Assembly (NCBI GenBank): GCA_902363625.1
Contig: CABJAS010000006.1
Span: forward strand, 186,001 to 250,000
Direction: 5' to 3'
DNA: 64,000 nucleotides
Origin: Clostridiaceae bacterium
Lineage (GTDB): Bacteria; Bacillota_I; Bacilli_A; Erysipelotrichales; Coprobacillaceae
The notes beneath the pieces were generated by a model. That model ran no database searches. It saw only the letters and a program-made list of their open reading frames with translations, and was not told the DNA's origin. The translations under genes and the position numbers were made by a program. Shown here one piece after another: positions 35,691 to 43,328 of the stretch (the stretch's first letter is position 1; every line of letters starts with the position of its first letter).

Positions 35691-35694
35691 ATAG

Positions 35695-37228
<1,534 letters not shown>

Positions 37229-37231
37229 TAG

Positions 37232-37245
37232 TGATTTTCATAATT
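37232..37245. repeat. Shared 14-base motif, copy 1 (candidate RpiR site)
   Basis: TGATTTTCATAATT, identical to 39097-39110. It lies directly upstream of the -35 of the GH1 promoter. Confidence 0.5.
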
Positions 37246-37269
37246 GGTAGGAATATCCAAATTTAAGAT

Positions 37270-37309
37270 AAAAAAAGGAGACTAGCTGAAATTTTCCTCC
37301 AGCTTCTCC
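37270..37309 (-). terminator. Terminator of the RpiR/APH-like operon
   Basis: Minus strand stem GGAGA-AGCTG with CAGCT-(AG)-TCTCC, then seven T. It overlaps the last codons of the kinase gene. Confidence 0.78.
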
Positions 37310-38187
37310 CTGATTTTTTGCATGAGCAATCCTATACTTGATATTTCTTCTACACCTTTTAAGCGGTCACGAATAATGTCTGCCCCAAAATCGTGAATAA
37401 GAAGACCTTGTATACAGATTTTTATATATTGTTTAATAGTAAGTGATCCAAAATAGCCGGTTAGATAATCTTTATCGAACTGAAATAATTCACAGATAAT
37501 AACTGTCCATTCATATTCAATCGGTGCCATTAAGGCATCAGCAAAATCGATTATATGAATCTGTTGGTTATGATCTATAATGAGATTATCCCCGTTAAGA
37601 TCCCCATGTACATAAACAGATGAACAGCTTGAATATTGATCTAAATACTTAATCCTCTCTTTTTGAAAAGCATCAGGAAAGATCTGCCAGCGCGGATTAA
37701 GCTTTGCCTTTTCAATATAATTTACTGAATTTAATATGTTTGGTCGATTGAGACAATCTGTCAGTTTTCTTAGCTGTCTGCCTAGCTTTACTTTCGTTTG
37801 TGTGTCATATTCAAACATTTTTAGTGAAAACGGAATTCCATCAATGTATGTCAAAACTAAATAACGGAATACGTAACGGTCATAGCGTATCCCCTGACAT
37901 AGAACCTTTGCGGTTGGAATAAGCGATTGTGCATCATTTAATCCTGCTGTTTCCACTTCATAATCATGTTGGGTATCACATCCCGATTCTATTGGAGCAA
38001 AGATTTTAATAACCTTATCTCCCACTTTAAATACAGCATTGGTTCCAGCCTGACAATGTTCAATAGGCGCCATCATCCATTCATTTTCTTTCCAAATCGA
38101 AGTGATTAAGGCAGAAAAGGCAGGAATTGATTGATATACATTTGCCCATGCTTCCCAGCCATTAATCCTTTCATTGAACAGATTCAT
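37282..38187 (-). CDS. Aminoglycoside-phosphotransferase-like small-molecule kinase
   Basis: 301 residues from the ATG at 38187, which overlaps the rpiR stop (ATGA); a GTG at 38202 is less likely. It has the APH/choline-kinase fold: FKVGDKVIKIF for the nucleotide Lys, VYVHGDLNGDNLII for the catalytic loop (HGDxxxxN), and IHIIDFADA for the metal Asp. Members phosphorylate aminoglycosides, choline, fructosamines, hydroxyl sugars and others. Translational coupling to a sugar-sensing RpiR regulator argues for a sugar or sugar-like substrate rather than antibiotic resistance (inference). Confidence 0.82.
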   Translation of the reverse strand: MNLFNERINGWEAWANVYQSIPAFSALITSIWKENEWMMAPIEHCQAGTNAVFKVGDKVIKIFAPIESGCDTQHDYEVETAGLNDAQSLIPTAKVLCQGIRYDRYVFRYLVLTYIDGIPFSLKMFEYDTQTKVKLGRQLRKLTDCLNRPNILNSVNYIEKAKLNPRWQIFPDAFQKERIKYLDQYSSCSSVYVHGDLNGDNLIIDHNQQIHIIDFADALMAPIEYEWTVIICELFQFDKDYLTGYFGSLTIKQYIKICIQGLLIHDFGADIIRDRLKGVEEISSIGLLMQKIREKLEENFS

Positions 38188-39038
38188 TCTTCTTTCCCCC
38201 ACTGCTCTCTGGCTTCCCTTAATTCTTCGGTAATCGACTTTAAGTGATCATAATGCTGGATCATTAAAGAAGCTACCATAATATCAAATATATACTGTGT
38301 TGACATTGTAAACATCACATTGGAAAATTCAAGTGTATTGCGTGTCGTCATAATCTGCAAAGAAGTATCACACCATCTGCTTAATGATGATTTTTTTGTC
38401 CCAACGATGCCCACCATAAAGATATGAGCATCTTTTAAACGCTTAGCACTATCAATAATTCCCGGATTCTTTCCGGTATGGGAAATCAGTATGGCGATCG
38501 TATTGGTTTTATTTTTCTCCAATAGCTTCACATGTGTCCAGTTAGCACTGGTATAGGCATACGCAGATACACCAACTTCTTCAAACTTATAAGCCGCAAT
38601 CTTTGCCAATTCGTAATTTACGCCATCACCATAAATTTCTATGCGTTCAGATTGTTTTAAACGATTGATAATTTGAATGATTTTATTTCTTTCCAGCATC
38701 GTTCTTGTGAAATCGATCGCTTTCGTGTAAATAAGCGGCATAGTCTGAATAATATCATCGATCGTGCTTTCCTTTTCATAAGGAATTGGCTTTAATTCTT
38801 CTTCCATCTGCTGCATATGAGAATACTCACTGGCATATTGTATTTTTAATTCACTATAGCCTTTATACCCTGCCTTTTGAGATAAGCGAATGATTGTAGA
38901 AGCACTTGTATGGCTTGCCTTTGCTAACTGATTGCAGTTCATTTTTAAAACATCCTGCGGATTTTCTAAAATATATTGCACAACATAGGTTTCCTGCTGA
39001 GTTAAATTATCTAAGTTTTTGATTTTATCTACTAACAT
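38184..39038 (-). CDS. RpiR/MurR-family transcriptional regulator (second of two)
   Basis: 284 residues: HTH_6 (MNCNQLAKASHTSASTIIRL, then SQKAGYKGYSELK) and a SIS domain (IEIYGDGVNYELAKIAAYKF, AILISHTGKNPG). The start ATG at 39038 lacks a strong RBS of its own but overlaps the stop codon of a 12-codon upstream frame that has AAGGAGATGT in front. It is coupled to the kinase gene downstream. It is the best candidate regulator for the nearby GH1 gene because both promoter regions share TGATTTTCATAATT. Confidence 0.9.
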   Translation of the reverse strand: MLVDKIKNLDNLTQQETYVVQYILENPQDVLKMNCNQLAKASHTSASTIIRLSQKAGYKGYSELKIQYASEYSHMQQMEEELKPIPYEKESTIDDIIQTMPLIYTKAIDFTRTMLERNKIIQIINRLKQSERIEIYGDGVNYELAKIAAYKFEEVGVSAYAYTSANWTHVKLLEKNKTNTIAILISHTGKNPGIIDSAKRLKDAHIFMVGIVGTKKSSLSRWCDTSLQIMTTRNTLEFSNVMFTMSTQYIFDIMVASLMIQHYDHLKSITEELREAREQWGKEE

Positions 39039-39070
39039 GGCAGATCCGTAATATTTTTCATGCTATTCAT
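39032..39070 (-). CDS. Possible 12-residue leader peptide coupled to rpiR
   Basis: ATG at 39070 behind a strong AAGGAGATGT encodes MNSMKNITDLPC. Its TAG stop overlaps the rpiR ATG (ATGTTAG). rpiR has only a weak RBS, so ribosomes ending this frame may restart on rpiR. Too short to judge by coding statistics. Confidence 0.45.
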   Translation of the reverse strand: MNSMKNITDLPC

Positions 39071-39096
39071 ACATCTCCTTATGGATTGATTTTATC

Positions 39097-39110
39097 TGAT
39101 TTTCATAATT
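39097..39110. repeat. Shared 14-base motif, copy 2 (candidate RpiR site)
   Basis: TGATTTTCATAATT, upstream of the rpiR leader, identical to the copy at 37232-37245. Confidence 0.5.
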
Positions 39111-39125
39111 AAATATTTATACTCG

Positions 39126-39437
39126 TTATTTAATTTTTAAATATAATGAATTAATTTTTTTTAAAAATTCTATATCTTTCTCTTCCACAGTACTTAATAC
39201 TACTAAATCAATTGGCAATTCGATTATTGTTTTAAAAAAAGAACGAATAAAGTTTAAATCATTAATTATTTTATCTGAATACTCTGAATAAATAAGCAAC
39301 ATATCAATATCATTTGGATTACTTTTTACATCTAGTATTGATCCAAACAAATAAACATTATCAAAATAATCAAACAACACTATTTGCTGATCAATCACCT
39401 CAAAAATACTAGTTCTTGAATTTATTAATGTATTCAT
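39126..39437 (-). CDS. Minimal nucleotidyltransferase (MNT-like, Pol-beta superfamily)
   Basis: 103 residues. The complete Pol-beta superfamily site is visible: Gly32-Ser33 in VYLFGS, Asp43-x-Asp45 in NDIDMLLIY, and a third carboxylate Asp77 in LPIDLVVLS. The size matches MNT proteins that act as antitoxins by AMPylating or otherwise modifying a partner, best known in MNT-HEPN pairs. Here the partner is an HNH protein: the ATG lies 29 bases inside the end of the HNH gene, with GGAAGA in front. The high A+T and rare-codon look differ from neighbours, suggesting transfer. No ligand or target is evident. Confidence 0.8.
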   Translation of the reverse strand: MNTLINSRTSIFEVIDQQIVLFDYFDNVYLFGSILDVKSNPNDIDMLLIYSEYSDKIINDLNFIRSFFKTIIELPIDLVVLSTVEEKDIEFLKKINSLYLKIK

Positions 39438-40557
39438 AAAAATCTTCCATAGTCAATAAAGTTACATTCATTTTTTCAGAAAGTTTATATGCTTGGTCCG
39501 ATATACAACTTCTCCCATTCCAATTATGTAAATTAACGATAATGCTATTCTCTTCCGGAGATAACTGCATTAATTCAACTTTACTTAAACAATATTCATA
39601 AATAAAAATTACTTTTTCTCCATATACACTAACTTCTCTTAAATTATTATATTTTAGAAATTCATAACTGATGCCATTGAAGTTCATATATTTAAATGCA
39701 TAGTTCAAACTTTTTAACCTAACCTTCGTTTGACTAAAACAATTATAATTAAAGTATAATTGTCTTAATCTAGGGGTATCAGCTAATAGTAATTTAATTA
39801 GTTTCCCATCCTCTTTTAATATAATGTAAGGATCATTAATTCCCATAACTATAGATTTAAATTTGTTCTCTTCATTTAATTTTGTTATTAACATTTCTAA
39901 AGATTCAACAGATGGTAGTATAGAATCCTTAACAGGAGTTATTCCAAACATAGAATTAATTTCTCTTGGGAAAAGAATTTGTCTAATTTTTTCTTCATCA
40001 CTACGAGTAGTTTCAAACTCATCTACATGTTGCATGAAAGAAAAAATATATTCTAAATTTGAATAGGATTCTTCAGGATGCCTTTGAATCAAATAAAGAT
40101 TTTGTTCAAACAATTTTCTCAACTTCCTGTTGTTTGCTAATACTTTAACTTCAAATTTGTCCCATAATTCCCTATTATTGCCTAAATAATAGCTTTCATA
40201 AATAATTTTATTCTCTAAAAGTAAAGGCGCTACCTCCTTTTTTAAATCATCAAAAGATGCAAACTTTTTGCAAAATAATTTATCAACCTCTTCTCTGCGA
40301 ATTTTCTTCCAATTTTTAACTTCTTCAGGACTAAAAGAATAATTTTTATCAAAATCTTTATGACAATTAGGACATAAAACAACTAAGTTTTCAAATGAAT
40401 TATCCGCTGTCTTACAATAAGGAATAATATGAGCTTTTTCAACTATATCTCCGTTACTCATAAACAATTCCCTTTGACAATCAGGGTTCATACATCTTCC
40501 CATAGATTCCGCATACAACCTTCTTTTAACATTCTCGTCTATTTTATCTCTACCCAT
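39409..40557 (-). CDS. HNH endonuclease with a large uncharacterised C-terminal domain
   Basis: 382 residues. Residues 1-~95 are a zinc-containing HNH nuclease: Cys22/Cys27 (CMNPDC), His43 (EKAHIIPY), Asn57 and CPNCH with Cys62, Cys65, His66. The remaining ~285 residues match no domain I recognise; they are rich in Leu, Tyr, Asn and Lys, and end in an alternating strand/helix region (SIIVNLHNWNGRSCISD, then MNVTLLTMEDFYEYI) resembling a Rossmann-like fold. The long second domain with an N-terminal HNH resembles CBASS Cap5 effectors in layout, but I see no SAVED signature. It overlaps a nucleotidyltransferase gene, giving a two-gene unit that could be a toxin-antitoxin or phage-defence module (inference). 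RBS is AAGGGG. Confidence 0.82.
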   Translation of the reverse strand: MGRDKIDENVKRRLYAESMGRCMNPDCQRELFMSNGDIVEKAHIIPYCKTADNSFENLVVLCPNCHKDFDKNYSFSPEEVKNWKKIRREEVDKLFCKKFASFDDLKKEVAPLLLENKIIYESYYLGNNRELWDKFEVKVLANNRKLRKLFEQNLYLIQRHPEESYSNLEYIFSFMQHVDEFETTRSDEEKIRQILFPREINSMFGITPVKDSILPSVESLEMLITKLNEENKFKSIVMGINDPYIILKEDGKLIKLLLADTPRLRQLYFNYNCFSQTKVRLKSLNYAFKYMNFNGISYEFLKYNNLREVSVYGEKVIFIYEYCLSKVELMQLSPEENSIIVNLHNWNGRSCISDQAYKLSEKMNVTLLTMEDFYEYINKFKN

Positions 40558-40593
40558 TATATAGTTCCCCTTTGACTAATGTTTCTTCTGTCA

Positions 40594-40611
40594 CAGTAAT
40601 GTCGATTACTG
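40594..40611. promoter_or_regulatory. Inverted repeat upstream of the HNH gene
   Basis: CAGTAATGTCGATTACTG: perfect 7-bp arms around a 4-base centre, 37 bases before the start codon. A plausible operator for autoregulation of the HNH/nucleotidyltransferase unit. Confidence 0.55.
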
Positions 40612-40900
40612 CAATCTGTTTATCTTGAACTTTTTAACATAATAAATTATCTCACAGAAATTATGATAAACTTACCATATATAAATACGTAAAGTTAGAA
40701 TTATTCCCCTTATAATAACCTAATATTATAATACCATGAAATATTAAAAAAAGAAGATTCAATTATATCTTTAATCTTTTTTATATAACATCATTCAGCT
40801 CCTCGAATTAGTATTCATTTTTCAGATATCAATATGTCGTTAATTCTTTCAATTCATTTATATCCCATTATTTATTTTACAATACTCATGAATGTTTATA
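40612..40900. other. AT-rich non-coding stretch
   Basis: No supported gene. It should hold the promoter of the HNH gene, but no good -35/-10 pair stands out. AAAAAAGAAGATT...AATCTTTTTT at about 40746-40785 is a weak terminator-like inverted repeat. A GAGGAG plus ATG on minus opens only a 7-codon frame, possibly debris of a lost gene. Confidence 0.4.
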
Positions 40901-40940
40901 AAAAAAGAAAGACACTATTTTGCATATAGTCTTCTTTTTT
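40901..40940. terminator. Terminator-like hairpin, both strands
   Basis: AAAAAAGAAAGACACTAT pairs with ATAGTCTTCTTTTTT around TTGC, with small bulges. A-run and T-run flanks let it work in either direction. It lies just past the terminator of the candidate small RNA and may be a backup for it. Confidence 0.55.
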
Positions 40941-40974
40941 GACTTAATATACTAAAGCGGCAATTACCATGAAA

Positions 40975-41001
40975 AGAAAAAAACCTGTATAAACAGGTTT
41001 T
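40975..41001 (-). terminator. Terminator of the candidate DtxR-controlled RNA
   Basis: AAACCTG (40981-40987) with CAGGTTT (40994-41000), loop TATAAA, and a seven-base T-run on the minus strand. Confidence 0.82.
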
Positions 41002-41178
41002 CGTCAAGAATATCGTATTAATGCCTATCATCTACTAGCAAAAATGATAGATCATCAATGTTCATCACTGCACATAATATTATTATAAGCATTCGGAAAA
41101 ATCAAAGGACATGCAGTGAATGAAATAGGAGAATATTTCATGCTTAATTTACTAAGCTTTGGTTAGCCTTAACTAACC
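40976..41178 (-). ncRNA. Candidate metal-repressed small RNA (~200 nt)
   Basis: A promoter with two DtxR-like boxes starts transcription near 41178 and an intrinsic terminator ends it near 40976. Between them the sequence folds into consecutive hairpins. GCTTA/TAAGC lies at 41142-41157. TGAAATA/TATTTCA (41121-41140) has a UUCUCC loop that is complementary to Shine-Dalgarno sequences. CACTGCA/TGCAGTG lies at 41066-41118 and CTATCAT/ATGATAG at 41025-41050. The only frame of note is 28 codons from an ATG at 41141 without an RBS. By analogy with Fur-controlled RyhB and FsrA, it could repress iron- or manganese-using functions when metal is scarce. No homologue is known to me. Confidence 0.62.
41162..41177. 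promoter_or_regulatory. DtxR-like box B of the small-RNA promoter
   Basis: GTTAGCCTTAACTAAC on plus: GTTAG-N6-CTAAC. It lies just downstream of the -10, and its start is exactly 25 bp from box A. Confidence 0.72.
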
Positions 41179-41184
41179 ACCTAT

Positions 41185-41214
41185 ATATTAGCATAAGCTA
41201 ACTTTATTTGTCAA
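41185..41214 (-). promoter_or_regulatory. Promoter of the candidate small RNA
   Basis: Minus strand TTGACA (41209-41214), 18-base spacer, TAATAT (41185-41190). The spacer is filled by DtxR-like box A. Confidence 0.75.
41187..41202. promoter_or_regulatory. DtxR-like box A of the small-RNA promoter
   Basis: ATTAGCATAAGCTAAC on plus (minus GTTAGCTTATGCTAAT), between -35 and -10, so binding would block RNA polymerase. Confidence 0.72.
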
Positions 41215-41257
41215 CTAAAAAATCTATTATTCCTCTGTTGTATTATGATGAATTACA

Positions 41258-41288
41258 GAAAAACCGTTGAACTTCATCATTCAACGGT
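41258..41288 (-). terminator. Terminator of the RNHCP gene
   Basis: ACCGTTGAA/TTCAACGGT (41263-41271 with 41280-41288), followed by TTTTC on minus. Confidence 0.85.
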
Positions 41289-41312
41289 CAATCATTCACT
41301 TAAATACTATTT

Positions 41313-41714
41313 TTAATCTAATTCATCATCATTATAACCATTTAACTTAGCGATTTGTTTTAATCGTTCAATTGGAAAAGGCGGGTTTGTCAAAGGTCTT
41401 AAAGCGATTGACATAATTTTCAAAGGATTATCATCTGCTGCTGTCCGATTAGAATGGATATGTCCACAGCGGCGACAGCGATGAAGAATTGCCCATTCTC
41501 CGTCTTTTCTTACCCAAACCCCGATTGGATCCATTATACCGCCGCATTCTGCTGAGCGATCACCCGGTATATCATCTAAATGAATACTGGATAAACAATT
41601 AGGACAGTGATTTCGATGAAGACTGCCTGCTCCTTCTATTGTCACTTCTTTTCCACATACTTTGCATATAAATGGTTTGATATCTGTATTACTTTTATTA
41701 TTAAATTTCTTCAT
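41313..41714 (-). CDS. RNHCP-domain zinc protein
   Basis: 133 residues, ATG behind AAAGGAGGATAGT. The name-giving motif is seen directly: CKVCGKEV, then SLHRNHCPNCL, then CRRCGHIHSNRTAADDNP. Six or more Cys in CxxC pairs would hold two zincs. Function of RNHCP proteins is unknown; the domain is conserved in many Firmicutes and Actinobacteria. It has a strong promoter and a 137-base structured leader that can alternately free or bury the RBS, so its translation is probably controlled. It is monocistronic and lies in a stretch of metal-related genes. Confidence 0.88.
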   Translation of the reverse strand: MKKFNNKSNTDIKPFICKVCGKEVTIEGAGSLHRNHCPNCLSSIHLDDIPGDRSAECGGIMDPIGVWVRKDGEWAILHRCRRCGHIHSNRTAADDNPLKIMSIALRPLTNPPFPIERLKQIAKLNGYNDDELD

Positions 41715-41851
41715 ACTATCCTCCTTTAGTTAAAACCTAACCTATGGGAGGTATTGCATCAGATTTAGAGTACGCAAACCTCCCGGTCTGCTACAATATC
41801 CTGTGTACTTACATTAAACATCAAGCAATAATTCCTTTCTTATAACGTTAT
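41715..41851 (-). promoter_or_regulatory. Structured 5' leader of the RNHCP gene, possible riboswitch
   Basis: On the minus-strand RNA, GCAGACC-GGGA-GGTTTGC (41774-41791) forms a 7-bp hairpin with a GNRA loop. Alternatively GGGAGGT plus TTGC pairs with GCAA plus ACCTCCC (41746-41784). The same ACCTCC can instead pair with the RBS AAGGAGG near 41723. These are mutually exclusive pairings that could switch translation. It matches no riboswitch class or T-box that I can recognise. Confidence 0.55.
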
Positions 41852-41857
41852 GCATTT

Positions 41858-41886
41858 ATTATAAGCATTCTTATTAAGGAAGTAAA
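41858..41886 (-). promoter_or_regulatory. Promoter of the RNHCP gene
   Basis: Minus strand TTTACT (41881-41886), 17-base spacer, perfect TATAAT (41858-41863). Confidence 0.72.
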
Positions 41887-41901
41887 GCCGTTTATCCATA
41901 T

Positions 41902-41929
41902 AAAAAAATAGTCTTCTAATGAGGACTAT
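41902..41929 (-). terminator. Terminator of the prepilin-like gene
   Basis: ATAGTC/GACTAT stem with extra pairing inside and a seven-base T-run on minus. Confidence 0.8.
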
Positions 41930-41934
41930 TTTCG

Positions 41935-42465
41935 TTAAGTAAAGTTTTCATAATAGTAAATATTCAGATTACTATAATCTTCTTCTGTAATGATCTCTGC
42001 TTTTTGATTTGGAACAACCGCCACATACTTGAATTTATTTCCATCCTTCAACTTGAATCCATAAACTAAGACCGGACATAAGGTTTCTTCCGGTTCACAT
42101 GAACGTCCGTCACTATACCGTTTTTCATATCCCACCGTATAATCCACTAAATTCTCATCTCCTGATAATTGAATTAACTTTTCAGGGGGAATTGCTGTTT
42201 TCAAACTAATACGATGGTTAATCGGTACATCAGGACGAATTGGATCAGTAAGTTTTAGACTATCATCTAATCTGCCTTTTTCAATCTCTATGGTTAATGC
42301 TACATAGTCTGATCTTGCCATAGATATAAACTTCTGATCATTTGCATCTTCAATATATCCGGTTACTACAGGGATCGTTAATGCAGATAATATGGCAATG
42401 ATAACCAATACCACGACTAATTCAATAAGAGTAAACCCTGACTTATCCTTTATTCTTTTTTTCAT
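41935..42465 (-). CDS. Type IV prepilin-like protein
   Basis: 176 residues with a classic class III signal: basic leader MKKRIKDKSG, cleavage before FTLIELVVVLVIIAIL with Glu at +5 of the mature protein. The soluble domain contains one Cys pair (RSCEPEETLC) that may form a disulfide, and looks like a short pilin or pseudopilin. A prepilin peptidase and assembly ATPase would be needed, but none is in the window, so it is an orphan here. The RBS is weak (GGTG). It is monocistronic with its own terminator. Confidence 0.88.
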   Translation of the reverse strand: MKKRIKDKSGFTLIELVVVLVIIAILSALTIPVVTGYIEDANDQKFISMARSDYVALTIEIEKGRLDDSLKLTDPIRPDVPINHRISLKTAIPPEKLIQLSGDENLVDYTVGYEKRYSDGRSCEPEETLCPVLVYGFKLKDGNKFKYVAVVPNQKAEIITEEDYSNLNIYYYENFT

Positions 42466-42554
42466 TTCGCACCAAGCTTTCTATTTTATTTATATTGTAT
42501 AAATCGACATTTTTCTATCTATATTATACACAGATAAAATAAAATATGAAATCT

Positions 42555-42698
42555 TTACTTCTTATGCTGGCATTGTTTTGCTTTACTGCATCCTGAACAG
42601 TCACTGCAGCCATGTCCGCTGCGATGATCTTTTATCATCTTATAAATACATATAGCGACCGCAATAGCCAACAGTGAAGCAACTATAAAGGTTGACAT
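42555..42698 (-). CDS. FeoB-associated Cys-rich membrane protein
   Basis: 47 residues: one membrane helix (FIVASLLAIAVAICIY) then a short tail HGCSDCSGCSKAKQC with four Cys. This is the FeoB_associated family, usually encoded directly after feoB for ferrous iron uptake. Here no feoA or feoB is within reach; instead the DtxR/MntR-family regulator gene is immediately upstream. The RBS is weak (GGGAAGTG). The promoter overlaps a perfect 12-bp palindrome, so metal control is likely. Probable role: handling of ferrous iron at the membrane. Confidence 0.85.
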   Translation of the reverse strand: MSTFIVASLLAIAVAICIYKMIKDHRSGHGCSDCSGCSKAKQCQHKK

Positions 42699-42732
42699 TT
42701 TCTTCACTTCCCTATTTATCTAAGATAAACGA

Positions 42733-42762
42733 ATGGTACCATTGCACAATAAGTCTTGTCAA
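42733..42762 (-). promoter_or_regulatory. Promoter and palindrome of the FeoB-associated gene
   Basis: Minus strand TTGACA (42757-42762), 18-base spacer, TACCAT (42733-42738). The -10 is embedded in the perfect palindrome AATGGTACCATT (42732-42743), which differs from the GTTAG-N6-CTAAC boxes. Confidence 0.6.
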
Positions 42763-42771
42763 TTAAGACGC

Positions 42772-42798
42772 AAAAAAAGAAATGATCCTCTCATTTCT
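42772..42798 (-). terminator. Terminator of the DtxR-family gene
   Basis: AGAAATGA/TCATTTCT (42778-42785 with 42791-42798), then a run of T on minus. It overlaps the stop codon. Confidence 0.85.
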
Positions 42799-43156
42799 CC
42801 TTAAAATGTGCCTTTAAGCAAGCAAAGGTTTTAGGGCTCAAGGTATGTTCGATTTTGCAGGCGTCCATAGCCGCTGTCTCTTCATCTACCCCTAAACGCA
42901 TTAGCATCGCCATTAACAGCTGATGCTTTTCATAGATATCCTCAGCAATCTGACGTCCTTCCTGTGTTAATTCTATCTTTCCATCGATCACATCGACATA
43001 CCCTTGTTCTCTTAATACAGAGACAGCACGACTGACACTTGGCTTAGAAAAATGACGCGCTTTCGCTATATCAATAGCTCGTACACTTCCTTTATTATTT
43101 TTTATAACGAGGATCGTTTCTAAATAATCCTCACCGGATTCATGTATTTCTATCAC
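42791..43156 (-). CDS. DtxR/MntR-family metal-dependent repressor
   Basis: 121 residues from a GTG at 43156 with GGGGGGAAG upstream; an earlier GTG at 43171 overlaps that RBS. It begins IEIHESGEDYLETILVI, the family start, followed by the winged helix (VRAIDIAKARHFSKPSVSRA) and a dimerisation and metal domain (KIEHTLSPKTF with the Glu/His ligands). It lacks the SH3-like domain of DtxR/IdeR, as in MntR. Fe2+ or Mn2+ would activate it as a repressor. Likely targets are the GTTAG-N6-CTAAC boxes at 41162-41202 and 56062-56102 (inference). Confidence 0.9.
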   Translation of the reverse strand: MIEIHESGEDYLETILVIKNNKGSVRAIDIAKARHFSKPSVSRAVSVLREQGYVDVIDGKIELTQEGRQIAEDIYEKHQLLMAMLMRLGVDEETAAMDACKIEHTLSPKTFACLKAHFKEK

Positions 43157-43228
43157 ATATCTTCCCCCCACATCAACTTTAAATATTATAGCATAATTCC
43201 GTAATTTAAAGCGGTTATTATCATATTT

Positions 43229-43258
43229 TTGAAATGAGGTATAGATAATTCCTATAAT
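43229..43258 (+). promoter_or_regulatory. Promoter of the MetE-like gene
   Basis: TTGAAA (43229-43234), 18-base spacer, TATAAT (43253-43258). No S-box or T-box is visible in the ~65-base leader. Confidence 0.65.
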
Positions 43259-43328
43259 CAGTGATATTTAGAATGAATTATATCATAACAAGGAATCATG
43301 CTATGATGGTAAAAAGGGGGAATAAGTG

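Noticed and set aside
39126..40557. CBASS operon (HNH-SAVED effector with CD-NTase)
   Set aside because: The nucleotidyltransferase is only 103 residues, far too small for a CD-NTase, and I see no SAVED pattern in the HNH protein.
40594..40611. Intrinsic terminator
   Set aside because: The CAGTAAT/ATTACTG repeat has no T-run on either side, so an operator is more likely.
41055..41141. 28-codon frame inside the candidate small RNA
   Set aside because: No Shine-Dalgarno before its ATG, no domain or signal, and it cuts across the hairpins. Kept only as the main alternative to a non-coding RNA.
41715..41851. T-box or known riboswitch in the RNHCP leader
   Set aside because: No AGGGTGG-ACCGCG T-box sequence and no match to S-box, purine, preQ1, TPP or similar cores that I can recall.
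43157..43328. SAM riboswitch before the MetE-like gene
   Set aside because: The transcribed leader from the predicted promoter is only about 65 bases and shows no S-box core.
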